This document shows, piece after piece, positions 16,114 to 25,043 of a stretch of 35,546 nucleotides of DNA; position 1 is the stretch's first letter; the number at the start of each line of letters is the position of its first letter. A program made the position numbers and the translations under genes. Source of the DNA: Streptomyces sp. PH10-H1 (lineage in GTDB: Bacteria; Actinomycetota; Actinomycetes; Streptomycetales; Streptomycetaceae); NCBI RefSeq assembly GCF_030063355.1, contig NZ_JASISZ010000077.1:1-35546 (forward strand), in the 5' to 3' direction. Under the pieces are notes generated by a model. That model did not search any database, was not told where the DNA came from, and was given only the letters and a program-made list of their open reading frames with translations.

Positions 16114-16203
16114 AATCCTTGAATCGGTCTGCCGGACCCGGTAGGACGGGGGGCGGTGTCCGGCCTCGGGGGGAGCACGGTCAACATGGCGGTGGAATTC
16201 GGT
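16114..16203 (+). repeat. Intact copy of the inverted ~90-bp segment (SARP promoter and start)
   Basis: This is the partner of 1237-1326, in opposite orientation and 14.8 kb away. The copy spans the promoter, 5' leader, ribosome-binding site and first codons of the SARP gene. Recombination between the two would invert the interval. Confidence 0.85.
16119..16147 (+). promoter_or_regulatory. Vegetative-type promoter of the SARP gene
   Basis: TTGAAT (16119-16124), a 17-base spacer and TAGGAC (16142-16147) closely match the streptomycete HrdB consensus (TTGACA-N17-TAGRRT). Transcription would start near 16154, leaving a leader of about 32 bases before the ATG at 16186. Confidence 0.7.
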
Positions 16204-18981
16204 GTGCTCGGCAGCATCGAGGCCAGGATCGACGGCCGGCCGGCGCAGTTGGGCCATGCCCGGCAGCGCGGTGTGCTGGCGGTACTCCTGGTGGACGTCA
16301 ACCACCCGGTGACCACCGATCAGCTGATGGACCGGGTCTGGGGAGATCGCATTCCCCAGCAGGCGCGCGGCACCCTGCACGGCTATCTCTCCCGCCTCCG
16401 ACAGGCCCTGGCCGCCACCGGCGAAGTGAAGATCGCACGACAGCACGGCGGCTACGTCCTCACGACCGCCGACACCGCGACCGTGGACCTGTACTCCTTC
16501 CGACGGCTGATCGCGCAGGCCCGCACCAGTGCCGACGACCATCGCGCCGCGACCCTGTTCGAACAGGCCCTGCGGCTCTGGCGCGGGGACGCCTTCGCCT
16601 CCATGGACACCCCCTGGATCAACGCCCTGCGCGACACCCTGGACCAGGAACGGCTCGCGGCCCAAATGGACCTGGTCGACCTCCAGCTGCGCTTGGGACA
16701 CCACACGGCGGTGCTGCCCGAGCTGTCGGCCCGCACGGCCGCACAGCCGCTGGACGAACGCCTCGCCGGCCAACTGATACTCGCCCTGCACCTCAGCGGC
16801 CGCCCCGCCGACGCCCTGGCCCACTACCAGCACACCCGGCGCCGATTGGCCCAGGAACTCGGCATCGGCCCCGGCCCGGCGCTCCGCGATATCGAGGCCA
16901 CCGTCCTGCGGCAGGACACCGCTGCCGTTCCGCCCCCTCCCCCGCCCCCAGCGCGGGCACGGCCGAGCACCACCCCGGCCCAACTCCCGCTGGCCATCGC
17001 GACCTTCACCGGCCGCGAGCTCGAACTCGCCCACCTGGACGGCCTGCTCTCCGGCCCGGACCGCGCGCGGCCTCCCGCGGTGGTCATCTCGGCGGTGTCC
17101 GGCACCGCCGGAGTGGGCAAGACCGCGCTGGCCATGCACTGGGCCCATCGGGTCGCCGCGCGCTATGCCGACGGGCAGTTGTACGTGAATCTGCGCGGCT
17201 TCGACCCCCGCGGACTGCTGGTGGACCCTGCCGACGCGCTGCGTGGGTTCCTGGCGGCGCTCGGGGTCCCCGTCCAGCGGATACCGGCCGGCCTGGACGC
17301 CCGCGCCGCTCTCTACCGCAGTCTGCTGACCGGCAGACACGTGCTGGTGGTCCTCGACAACGCGCGGGACGTCGAGCAGATCCGCCCGCTGCTGCCCGGC
17401 TCGCCAGGGTGCCTGGTCGTGGTGACCAGCCGCAACCAGCTCACCCCGCTGGTCGTGGCCGAGGACGCCCACCCGCTGACTCTGGATCTGCTCTCCGTCG
17501 CCGAGGCTCACGACCTGCTCACCCGTCGTCTGGGCGCCGGCCGCACGGAGGCCGAGCCCGACGCCGTAACCGAGATCATCACCCGCTGTACCCGGCTCCC
17601 CCTGGCCCTGGCCATCACCTCCGCCCGCGCCGCCACCCGTCCCGCGCTACCGCTCTCCGCCCTCGCCGCTGAACTGCGCGCCGCGGCCGGCGCACTCGAC
17701 GCCTTCCACGGCGATGACCCGGCCAGCGATGTGCGGACGGTGTTCTCCTGGTCCTACCGGGCTCTGAGCGCCGACGCCGCGCGACTGTTCCGATTGCTGG
17801 GCCTGCACCCCGGCCCTGACATCACGGCAGCCGCATCGGCCGGACTGGCCGGCGTCCCCCGTGACCGGGCACTGCGCTCGCTCGCCGAACTCACCCGCGC
17901 GCACCTGCTCACCGAGGACGTCCCGGGGCGGTACGCCTTCCACGACCTGCTCCGGGCCTACGCGGCCGAGCTGGTCGCCACGCAGGACAGCAACGACGCC
18001 CGGCACACCGCGGTGCACCGAATGCTCGACCACTATCTGTACACCGCCGTATCCTGCGCCCGGCTGATGAACCTCCACTGGGACCCGATCCCTCTTCCCC
18101 GGCCCCAGCCCGGTGTGGTCCCCGAGACGGTGGCGGATCACGATGCGGCCCTGGTCTGGCTGACCGCCGAATATCCCGTGCTGCTCGCCGTCATCGAGCA
18201 AGCCGCCGGCTCCGAGTTCGACACCCACCGCTGGCAACTGCCCCAGACGCTGACGGACTTCTTCGAACGCCGCGGGTACTGGCACGACTGGGCCGCCGTC
18301 CAGCGCGGCGGCCTGGCCGCGGCGCACCGGCTGGCGGACCGGCTCGCACAGGCACAGATCCATCGCGGGCTCGGCCGCGCGCACATGTGGCTGGACCATC
18401 ACGACGAGGCGCGCGCGCACTACGAACAGGCCCTCACGGCGTTCCAGGATCTCGACGACCGGGTCGGCCAGTCGCGCACCCACCACAACCTCTGCCAGAT
18501 GGCGGACATGCGGGACCTGCCCGAGGCCGCGCTCATCCACGCCCAGCAGGCCCTGGAACTGATCCGGCCGACCGGCGACATGTCCGGAATCGCCAAGCAA
18601 CTCAGCACGGTCGGCTGGTGCCACGGCGTGCTCGGCGACCACCGGCAGGCCCTCGCCCACTGCCAAGAGGCGCTCACCCTGCAGCAGGAACTCCGCGACC
18701 ACAGCCAGCAACTCGCCACCTGGGACAGCATCGGCTACGCGCACCACCACCTCGGCGACCACCGGCAAGCCGTCCACTGCTACCTCAAGTCCTTGAGCCT
18801 GAGCCGCGACATCGGTGACCGCCACGGCGAAGCCAACGCGCTCACCCACCTGGGCGACGTCCATCACGCCGCGGGCAGCACCGACGCCGCCCACACGGCG
18901 TGGAAGGCGGCCCTGATCATCCTCGACGACCTCTCCCACCCCGATGCCGGCCAGATCCGCGCCAAGCTCGACGACGGGTAG
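16186..18981 (+). CDS. SARP/AfsR-family regulator with NB-ARC and TPR domains
   Basis: This large pathway regulator has 931 residues. It carries an OmpR-like winged helix (~1-95: FGVLGSIEARIDGRPAQLG ... RQRGVLAVLLVDVNHPVTTDQLMDRVWG), the bacterial transcriptional activation domain (~100-245) and a poly-proline linker (~246-253). Next come an NB-ARC ATPase with a canonical P-loop GTAGVGKTALA (~305-315) and Walker B VLVVLDNARD, and TPR repeats (~690-910). It is expected to activate secondary-metabolite or developmental genes in response to ATP and partner binding. The ATG at 16186 follows GGGGGAG with a 10-base spacer; the upstream GTG frame extension (16156) lies at the predicted transcription start, so it is unlikely. 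No biosynthetic cluster is adjacent. Confidence 0.92.
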   Translation: MAVEFGVLGSIEARIDGRPAQLGHARQRGVLAVLLVDVNHPVTTDQLMDRVWGDRIPQQARGTLHGYLSRLRQALAATGEVKIARQHGGYVLTTADTATVDLYSFRRLIAQARTSADDHRAATLFEQALRLWRGDAFASMDTPWINALRDTLDQERLAAQMDLVDLQLRLGHHTAVLPELSARTAAQPLDERLAGQLILALHLSGRPADALAHYQHTRRRLAQELGIGPGPALRDIEATVLRQDTAAVPPPPPPPARARPSTTPAQLPLAIATFTGRELELAHLDGLLSGPDRARPPAVVISAVSGTAGVGKTALAMHWAHRVAARYADGQLYVNLRGFDPRGLLVDPADALRGFLAALGVPVQRIPAGLDARAALYRSLLTGRHVLVVLDNARDVEQIRPLLPGSPGCLVVVTSRNQLTPLVVAEDAHPLTLDLLSVAEAHDLLTRRLGAGRTEAEPDAVTEIITRCTRLPLALAITSARAATRPALPLSALAAELRAAAGALDAFHGDDPASDVRTVFSWSYRALSADAARLFRLLGLHPGPDITAAASAGLAGVPRDRALRSLAELTRAHLLTEDVPGRYAFHDLLRAYAAELVATQDSNDARHTAVHRMLDHYLYTAVSCARLMNLHWDPIPLPRPQPGVVPETVADHDAALVWLTAEYPVLLAVIEQAAGSEFDTHRWQLPQTLTDFFERRGYWHDWAAVQRGGLAAAHRLADRLAQAQIHRGLGRAHMWLDHHDEARAHYEQALTAFQDLDDRVGQSRTHHNLCQMADMRDLPEAALIHAQQALELIRPTGDMSGIAKQLSTVGWCHGVLGDHRQALAHCQEALTLQQELRDHSQQLATWDSIGYAHHHLGDHRQAVHCYLKSLSLSRDIGDRHGEANALTHLGDVHHAAGSTDAAHTAWKAALIILDDLSHPDAGQIRAKLDDG

Positions 18982-19025
18982 CCCTTCGCGAAATGGGGGC
19001 CGCCCGGTCCGGCGTCGCGGGTCAG

Positions 19026-20204
19026 TCAGCTCACATTCAGTGCCGTGTCGTCGATGACGAACGATGTCTGCAGCTTGGAGCCTTCAATGCCGGTGGACTT
19101 GATGGTGACGGTCTGCCCGGCGTACGCACTGAGATCGAAGCTGCGCTGTGTGTAGCCGCCGACCGCGTTGAGGTTCGAATAGCCGGCCAGGGTGCTCAGC
19201 ACGGTACCGCTGCCGTTCACCACCTGGGCCTTGAGCGTGTCGTACGCGGTGCTGGTGGTGGTCTCGGCGGTGTCGATGTGCAGGGCGAAGCCGAGGGTGG
19301 CCGCGCAGCCGGAGGGTATGGTCACCGACTGGGACAAGGTGTCGGTGTGGGCGGCGCCTTTACCGCCCAGCCACGCTTTGTAGGAGCCGGACTGGGCGGG
19401 CTCGCCGCTGCTGTTGGTGATGACGCCGCTGGTGGCGGACCAGACGCTGCTGCCGGACTCGAAGCCGGGGTTGCCGAGCAGCTGGGCGGCGGTGCAGGTA
19501 CCACCCCCGCCGCCTCCCCCGGTGCCGGTCGCGCCGAAGAGCCATTCGGTGGCGTTCAGGGCGACGGCTGCGTTGGTCGCGGAGGAGTCGTTCCAGCCGT
19601 CGTAGAGCGTGTTGCCCGGCTGGCCGGTACCGTCGTCGATCGGCGAGCTGTCGCCCCAGACCGCTACGCGTCCGCTGCCGAAGGTGCTGGTGGCGAAGAA
19701 GGCACCGGTGGTGCCGGAGGAGCTGTAACCGGTACGCCAGAGCAGGCCCTTGACCGCGGAGTTGTCGGCCGGCTTGAGGGTGAACGTCGTGCCGCTGGCG
19801 ATGAGGCTGCCCGTCACCTTGCCGAACGAGCCGTTGAGCACCGGGTTGGTGGCGTCACTGATCGCCTTGGGGTGGTCGGAGCTGATGCTCAGCGTGTCGA
19901 CGGAGAGGCCGAACGGGCTGGTGCCGTAGGTGATGGTGCTGCCCGAAGTCAGCGTGTCCAGCGTGTAGTTGCCCGTCTTCTGCAGCGCTACGCCCCAGGA
20001 GGAGAGGGCGCCGGTCCAACTGGACTCCGAGGTGGGATTCGGGTTCTGCCCGAGCGGACCTTCTGGATCCGAGCATCCGGCATACCTCAATGAGGGGGTG
20101 GTCAGAGGCGGTGCGGGCGTCAGTCTTCGCGCGTAGAACAGCGCCCGGAGGTCAGCCGGGCGACGCGCACTTGAACGGTACATGACAAGCTTGTGATGCG
20201 GCAA
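19026..20204 (-). pseudogene. Secreted hydrolase, C-terminal remnant with carbohydrate-binding-like domain
   Basis: From about residue 62 (SSWTGALSSWGVALQKTG) the sequence resembles the catalytic-end module of Streptomyces secreted hydrolases (NYTLDTLTSGSTITYG; later PVLNGSFGKVTGS, RVAVWGDSSPIDDGTGQPGN, LYDGWND, ALNATEWL). A Gly-rich linker leads to a beta-sandwich binding domain (NPGFESG ... FDLSAYAGQTVTI). The family normally has about 60-70 residues between TITYG and the PFG segment; here they are joined directly, which suggests an internal deletion. There is no signal peptide, and the first ~60 residues from a TTG start look unrelated. It is most likely a 5'-truncated, deleted gene. Confidence 0.6.
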
Positions 20205-20207
20205 TGG

Positions 20208-20681
20208 TCAGCCGACGGCTCCCCGTTGGGCAAGGCCGCACAAACCGGTACCGGCGCGTCCCCTGCCGGCCTCCGGCGGGTCGGCGACCTCGACCAGGAA
20301 CTCCACCGCTCCCTGCCCCGGCTTCGGGGACTGACCCGCCACCAGCCGGTTGCCCCAGGGATCGCCCAGCATTTACAGCATTTCGTGACTGGCGGTCAGC
20401 GACCAGCTGTCGCTGTACTCGATCAGCGAGAACGGCTGTCCGTTGCTGTCCATGTGGACACCTGCCGCGCCCGGTTGGCCGATGTCGTCCCTGACGATCA
20501 TCGGCCAGTAGCCGACGGGCACGTCGTCGAGTTTGTCGAAGGCGTCGACCGTGACAGGTATCTGCCACAGCGGGCTGAAGTCCCGGATGGCCTGCTTCTG
20601 CAGTGCCGCGGCCACCCGATTGAGCCGGGACGGAGTGATCTGAGTGGTCTCGGCGACCGGGGCGAGTTGGGTGACCAGCAT
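20208..20681 (-). pseudogene. Conserved hypothetical protein, broken by an in-frame stop
   Basis: An ATG at 20681 opens MLVTQLAPVAETTQITPSRL and continues through DFSPLWQIPVTVDAF, VPVGYWPMIVRDDIG and FSLIEYSDSWSLTASHEML. A TAA at 20373-20375 then interrupts, and the same frame resumes with MLGDPWGNRLVAGQSPKPGQ GAVEFLVEVADPPEAG before ending at 20208. The two parts clearly belong together: the region around HE-x-L-x-M-L-x-DP reads as one conserved zinc-peptidase-like HExxx segment. The C-terminus then diverges and merges with the neighbouring remnant. Function unknown. Both a nonsense mutation and a 3' truncation are visible. Confidence 0.65.
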
Positions 20682-20706
20682 GTGGGTGTCCTGTGCTCTC
20701 TGCTCA

Positions 20707-20736
20707 GTGCCGCTGGTGCGGTCGCACCAGCGGCAC
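20707..20736 (-). terminator. Strong hairpin after the amidohydrolase gene
   Basis: A 13-bp perfect stem, GTGCCGCTGGTGC against GCACCAGCGGCAC with a GGTC loop, lies 24 bases past the amidohydrolase stop and before the next minus-strand remnant. There is no U-run. A likely transcription terminator. Confidence 0.7.
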
Positions 20737-20759
20737 AGGTGACACGAAGAGTGGGTCAG

Positions 20760-22391
20760 TCAGGTCAGCAGTTCGGAGAGCTGGGCTCCGTAGGTGCTGG
20801 GCAGATTGAGCTCGCTGGCGAGAAGGGCCAGAAAAGCGGCGTCGTCGGATGCGGTCAGGGCATCGAGGGTCAGCGGGACCAGTCCGTCCTGCTGGGCGGG
20901 CTGTGCGCTGATCTCCGGACCTGTCGCCTGCGGGGAGGTGCCGCTCGACGCCAGGCGGGGGCGCAGCTCCGCGCCGGTGGGCTGGATCTCGTCGAGTGCC
21001 AGCTGCCAATGCACGCCGCCGTCCGGACGCGCCGTCAGATGCGGGTGGGCCGCACTCTCCGCCAGGGCCGGGAGGTCGGCCAGAGCCTTCGTGAGCCGGC
21101 TGGTCGCCTCGGCCAGCGTCACCCCGGCGACGACGGGGTCGGCGGAGGCCTGCTGCAGGTTGAGCACGTGATCACCGGGGACCCCGGGGGCCGGGTCCTC
21201 CAGCGGCACGCCAGGGGCCAGAGCCTGCATGAGGTGCCGGGTGCCGTAGCGGGCGACACCGTCGATGGCGACCAGGGTGATGTCCGTGTCCCGGGCGTCG
21301 ATCAGGGCACCGTAGGGATCGCCCTTGGTTCCGGCGATGGTGAGCAGGTCGGCGCGCATCCCGGGCTGCAACGACCCGAGGACTTGTTCCCAGCGGAGGA
21401 TGGTGGCCGCATCCCGGGTGGCCATGGCGACCAGCTCGCGGTCGGAGAACACGTCTCCGCCGGCCGTGGAGGCCAGACGGGCGGCTTTGAGTTCTCCCAG
21501 CAGCCCCTTGCTCCCCGAGATGGCCCAGTCCGACCCCAGTCCAATGCGGAGACCGGCCCGTTTGGCGGCTGCGATGTCCGCGGTCTTCCCGTAGAGCAAC
21601 AGGTTCGACAGCGGTGACCACACCATCGAACCGCCGTGGGAGGCAAGGATCCGGAAGTCCTCGGCGGTCAGCGCGGTGCAGTGTATGCCGACCAGGTTTT
21701 CGGTGATCGCCCATTGGCCCGGCTGGTACTCCAGGGCTTGGAAGTGAGCGCGGGCGGCGGCGTCGGTGCCCTCGGCCAGGTGCAGCAGCAGCCGGTGCGG
21801 CTGCCGCAGCCGGGCCAGGAACCGTTCGGCGTTCGTAGCCTCGACATCAGCGATCCGGGAGCCGGCTTCCGGCAGTGCGGGGTCATCGGTCTGCTCGACG
21901 TTGCGGACGATGCCCCGGTACATCCGGCGGGCTCCGGCGTTACTGAACAGGGCGATGCCCTGGCTCGTCGTCGTCCCGTTGACCAGAGCTTTGGCCTCGA
22001 CATAGCGGACCACGGCCGGCATCAGGTGGGGATCCTGGCCGAGCACCGTCATGGGGCCCGTCACGAGGCGGTGGTATTCGGTGTTCCCGCTGCCGCCCCA
22101 CTGCGACCGGTTGCTGTACCGCTTGGGCACCGGCCACAGTTGCAGCACGTCGTACGGCAGATGGTTGTGCAGTTCTATCAGCCCGGGATAGATGGTCCCG
22201 CCGCTGTCGACCGGGACGATGTGCTCGAACCCCAGTGGTGCGGGCGCCCGGGCAGGCTGTATCGCCTCGATCGTGCTGCCACGTATGTAGAGGACACCGT
22301 CGTCCACAACGGAGTTACGCGGGTCGAGAGTGACAAGCCGTCCTCGCAGCGCGAACCGCGACTCGTCCGGGGCATCTGCTGGGGGCGGCAT
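20760..22391 (-). CDS. Amidohydrolase-superfamily protein (ATZ/TRZ-like)
   Basis: This is a metal-dependent hydrolase of 543 residues. The metal-binding HxH is in YPGLIELHNHLPYD. Later ligands include the His in LLLHLAEG, the His in LVGIHCTALTAED, and the Asp in GLGSDWAISGSKGLL. The N-terminal and C-terminal beta-sandwich pieces (GRLVTLDPRNSVVDDGVLYI; GMRADLLTIAGTKGDPYGAL) are typical. The final ~110 residues are a variable extension. The ATG at 22391 has AGGGA with a 7-base spacer. Substrate unknown. It is followed by two decayed genes and divergent from the glycosylase-like gene. Confidence 0.85.
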   Translation of the reverse strand: MPPPADAPDESRFALRGRLVTLDPRNSVVDDGVLYIRGSTIEAIQPARAPAPLGFEHIVPVDSGGTIYPGLIELHNHLPYDVLQLWPVPKRYSNRSQWGGSGNTEYHRLVTGPMTVLGQDPHLMPAVVRYVEAKALVNGTTTSQGIALFSNAGARRMYRGIVRNVEQTDDPALPEAGSRIADVEATNAERFLARLRQPHRLLLHLAEGTDAAARAHFQALEYQPGQWAITENLVGIHCTALTAEDFRILASHGGSMVWSPLSNLLLYGKTADIAAAKRAGLRIGLGSDWAISGSKGLLGELKAARLASTAGGDVFSDRELVAMATRDAATILRWEQVLGSLQPGMRADLLTIAGTKGDPYGALIDARDTDITLVAIDGVARYGTRHLMQALAPGVPLEDPAPGVPGDHVLNLQQASADPVVAGVTLAEATSRLTKALADLPALAESAAHPHLTARPDGGVHWQLALDEIQPTGAELRPRLASSGTSPQATGPEISAQPAQQDGLVPLTLDALTASDDAAFLALLASELNLPSTYGAQLSELLT

Positions 22392-22529
22392 ATGTGCATC
22401 CCTTCGCCTCGCCCACAAGGGGCGACAACCGCAGCGGGTGAACCATTACCTCCGAGCCACAATGCCGCGACTTCACCGAGATGTCATTATTTGTGAGATA
22501 TGGTCGTCCGCATGGAGTAGGAGCCCCAC

Positions 22530-23342
22530 GTGCATGACTTCGACCCGGGCTACGCCCACGAGCCGTACGCAACTCTGGCCCACACCTACCCGGGCCCGGA
22601 GACCTACCCGGCCAAGGAGTTCCGAGTCGAGTGGGGTCCGATCTTCCACCGCGGACGCCTCGACGGCACCGCGCGCGTCCTGGTCATCGGCCAGGACCCC
22701 GCCGCCCACGAGGCCATCACCCGGCGCATCCTCGTCGGCACCGCCGGCCGCCGCTTTCAGGGCTTCCTTGGCAAACTCGGCATCGACAGCAGCTACGTCA
22801 TGGTCAACACGTATCTGTACAGCGTCTACGGCCAGAACGCCGGCAACGCCCACGCCACTGACCCCGCCATCGCCGCCTACCGTCATTCCTGGCTCGACGC
22901 CGTTACGGCCCACAACCCGATCCAGGCCGTCATCGCCCTCGGCGGCTTGGCCGACACCGCTGTCAGCACCTGGCGGACCACGCCGTCCGGCGCCACCTAC
23001 ACCGGCGCCTACCAGCACATCCTGCACCCCACCTACCCCGACAGCGCCGCATCCTCCGGCACCGACCCGGCCCAGGCGATGGCCAAGCTCCTCACCAACT
23101 GGAACGCGGCGCTCGACGCGCTCCACGGCACGGTCACACCTGACACCGACCGCCCCTTGACCCATTACGGCAGCACCCTGGCCGCCGCGGACCTCGGCAC
23201 CATCCCCGAAGGCGATCTGCCACCGGGCCTCCCCGCATGGATGCGCTCCGACGAGGCCTGGGCTGCCCGCCAGGGAACCACTCCAGCCGAAAAACGCGCC
23301 ACCATCCTCGTGCAGATCCCGGCGGACCAAAGGCCGTTCTGA
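22530..23342 (+). CDS. Uracil-DNA glycosylase superfamily protein
   Basis: The product has 270 residues. It carries the UDG-fold first motif VLVIGQDPAAHEAITRR (residues ~50-66), a central VMVNTYLYSVYGQNAGN segment with an Asn pocket residue, the strand IQAVIALGGLA, and the second motif ILHPTYPDS (His166-Pro167). Base-excision activity or another role in nucleobase recognition is plausible, but the class cannot be assigned; it does not match the canonical Ung GQDPYH motif. The GTG at 22530 has AGGAG about 8 bases upstream. The C-terminal ~90 residues are a Streptomyces-type extension. Confidence 0.8.
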   Translation: MHDFDPGYAHEPYATLAHTYPGPETYPAKEFRVEWGPIFHRGRLDGTARVLVIGQDPAAHEAITRRILVGTAGRRFQGFLGKLGIDSSYVMVNTYLYSVYGQNAGNAHATDPAIAAYRHSWLDAVTAHNPIQAVIALGGLADTAVSTWRTTPSGATYTGAYQHILHPTYPDSAASSGTDPAQAMAKLLTNWNAALDALHGTVTPDTDRPLTHYGSTLAAADLGTIPEGDLPPGLPAWMRSDEAWAARQGTTPAEKRATILVQIPADQRPF

Positions 23343-23443
23343 CGCCGGGTGGCCGACTGATCGGCCCCGACCTGGTCAACGCGCAGTCTCGATACCTCGG
23401 GCACGCGGGGTGTGGTGTCGACTTCACGCCGTGAGGTCACGGT

Positions 23444-24547
23444 CTACGACGATGGATCGCCTGTGAACGCAGGCCCCAGCAGGGACCAGCTGCGGTCGTC
23501 GCCCCAGATGGAGAACGAGTCCACATATGGTCGCAGCAACGCCGTGAGTTCTGCGTCGCCCCGATGGTTGAGTTCGTCCGACGCTATCTTTCGCGCGACT
23601 CCGGCGAGGAAGTCGGCAAGCTGAACGCGTGGATCCGAGCGTGAGTCGACGAACGTCAGGCTGGTCAATCGACCTCGGGGCGACGAGGCGAGATGCGCAG
23701 GGTGCGGCTTTCCGAATACTTCCTTGAGCCATGCAATGCGCTCTTCCGTCAACGCGTTCTGCCGATCGTGGACGATCGAAACGGGCCTTCCGCCTTCACC
23801 CCAGTAGGCGACGGTCTGGACGATGGCTGGAATCATCGGGTCCAGTGCCGGAATCATCTTCGGGTTGTCGAAAATCTGCGCCCGGAAAGCCTCAGCGCGT
23901 GGCCGGGCCTGCCGCATCAGTTCCATGATCTCGCCAATCCGGTCCCCCGCGCCGGCCAGGCACAGGACGTCGACCACGCGAAAGAACGAGTCGACCGGCG
24001 TCTTCACGTCCCAACGGTTCTTGGCACGCATCAGGCCGATGGACGCTTCCAGAAAGTCCCGCCACTGTTCACTCCCGAACGTACGCTGACCCTCGCGATA
24101 CAGTGTGACAACCATGGCCTTGGCGCGTTGATCCTGGCCCGGACTTGCACTTGTCGCGTGCTCGGCTTCTCCAATGAGCAGGTCGACAACTCTGCCGACG
24201 ACAAAGAATTGCTTGTCGGTCAGATGTACGTGAGCGTTTCCGTGGATTGGCCCCGATGGCCCTAGCAGCCAGGTAAGGACCGGTCGATGCTTCTCTCGGA
24301 GCAGATGATTCGCCTTGTATTCCTGCGCCGGAGAACGCACTCGATTCCGTATCTCCTGGATGTGATCGGCCGCCGACTCGGAGGTCAATTGCACGCCGGC
24401 ATGTGCGAACACATCAGTATTTCCACCGATGAGATTCTCGCCATCAGAACCGGACTCGTCGCAGGCGACCTCAAGGGGTTGGGCGGTTGCCACCGCCTGC
24501 ACCGGGTCGGCGTGACCGCCTGACCCCGGGGTCGGACTCTGCGCCAT
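23444..24547 (-). CDS. DUF3800-like protein (RNase H-like fold)
   Basis: The product has 367 residues. An N-terminal catalytic-type signature CDESGSDGENLIGG (Asp30, Glu31) and a C-terminal signature DSRSDPRVQLADFLAGVARK match DUF3800, a family often found in mobile or defence contexts and predicted to be nuclease-like. The middle is helical. The ATG at 24547 is preferred because GGAG lies 5 bases upstream; an ATG four codons earlier (24559) is also in frame. It converges with the glycosylase-like gene. Confidence 0.7.
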   Translation of the reverse strand: MAQSPTPGSGGHADPVQAVATAQPLEVACDESGSDGENLIGGNTDVFAHAGVQLTSESAADHIQEIRNRVRSPAQEYKANHLLREKHRPVLTWLLGPSGPIHGNAHVHLTDKQFFVVGRVVDLLIGEAEHATSASPGQDQRAKAMVVTLYREGQRTFGSEQWRDFLEASIGLMRAKNRWDVKTPVDSFFRVVDVLCLAGAGDRIGEIMELMRQARPRAEAFRAQIFDNPKMIPALDPMIPAIVQTVAYWGEGGRPVSIVHDRQNALTEERIAWLKEVFGKPHPAHLASSPRGRLTSLTFVDSRSDPRVQLADFLAGVARKIASDELNHRGDAELTALLRPYVDSFSIWGDDRSWSLLGPAFTGDPSS

Positions 24548-24649
24548 CGAAGTCTCCATCGCACCCCAGCAGGTTCACGAACATCCTGGCAATCATCGGC
24601 GATACGCGCGGCATCCACCACGTGTTTTCAATGGAGCGCGCGCTCTCGC

Positions 24650-24842
24650 CGCACTGGCGTGCGCACGGGCCCGGGCCGTCGTGAACGCCGCCGAGTCCCT
24701 CGACGCCACCGGCCGTTCCGGCGATGCGGTGTTCTCGTCGCGCTACATCCTCACCCACATGATCGAGGAGTACGCACGGCCCAACGGCCAGGCCGACCTG
24801 CTCCGGGAGTGCATCGACGGAACCAGTTCCAAACGTCGTCCT
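24650..24842 (+). pseudogene. DinB (DUF664-type) C-terminal fragment
   Basis: The plus-strand frame reads LAALACARARAVVNAAESLD and then YILTHMIEEYARPNGQADLLRECIDG. This is the C-terminal helix bundle of a DinB/DUF664 protein, the same module that ends the intact gene at 26548-27072. No start codon or N-terminal half is present, and the frame reads on into the repeat and the DUF488 fragment. A truncated relic. Confidence 0.7.
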
Positions 24843-24910
24843 GTTCCGCTCGATCCCGCCTGGCGAGAGCACGGCGAGGGTTATGGACTGGGGCCGGCGC
24901 CACTTTCGTG

Positions 24911-24955
24911 GAGGTCCGTGATGAGGAGGTCCGTGATGAGGAGGTCCATGATGCA
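24911..24955 (+). repeat. Triplicated 15-bp unit carrying a Shine-Dalgarno and start codon
   Basis: GAGGTCCGTGATGAG occurs twice exactly, then GAGGTCCATGATGCA. Each junction creates GAGGAGG followed 3-4 bases later by GTG or ATG, so consecutive units each supply a ribosome-binding site and an in-frame start for the DUF488-like frame beginning at 24948/24951. Confidence 0.8.
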
Positions 24956-25043
24956 GTCCCGGCCAGAATTCCGTGTGCGCCGTGTCTACGATCCACCGGA
25001 AGCGGCCGACGGCCTGCGGGTACTGGTGGACCGGTTGTGGCCG
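24951..25043 (+). pseudogene. DUF488 N-terminal fragment
   Basis: From ATG 24951, MQSRPEFRVRRVYDPPEAAD followed by GLRVLVDRLWP matches the start of DUF488 proteins (..VRRVYDPP..G.RVLVDRLWPRG). Similarity stops at the tryptophan-proline, near base 25043. The same frame then runs without family resemblance to 25517, while the Ada/AlkA reading frame takes over in a different phase. Confidence 0.75.

Noticed and set aside
15754..17511. 585-codon minus-strand open frame opposite the SARP gene
   Set aside because: Antisense to SARP domains for most of its length; only the last part (15760-16065) has coding-like composition, noted as an unresolved intergenic stretch.
19165..19185. GGTTCGAAT resembling a tRNA T-loop
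   Set aside because: It lies inside the hydrolase coding remnant with no acceptor or anticodon stems around it.
24911..24955. Short repeats considered as a CRISPR array
   Set aside because: Units are contiguous 15-mers without spacers.
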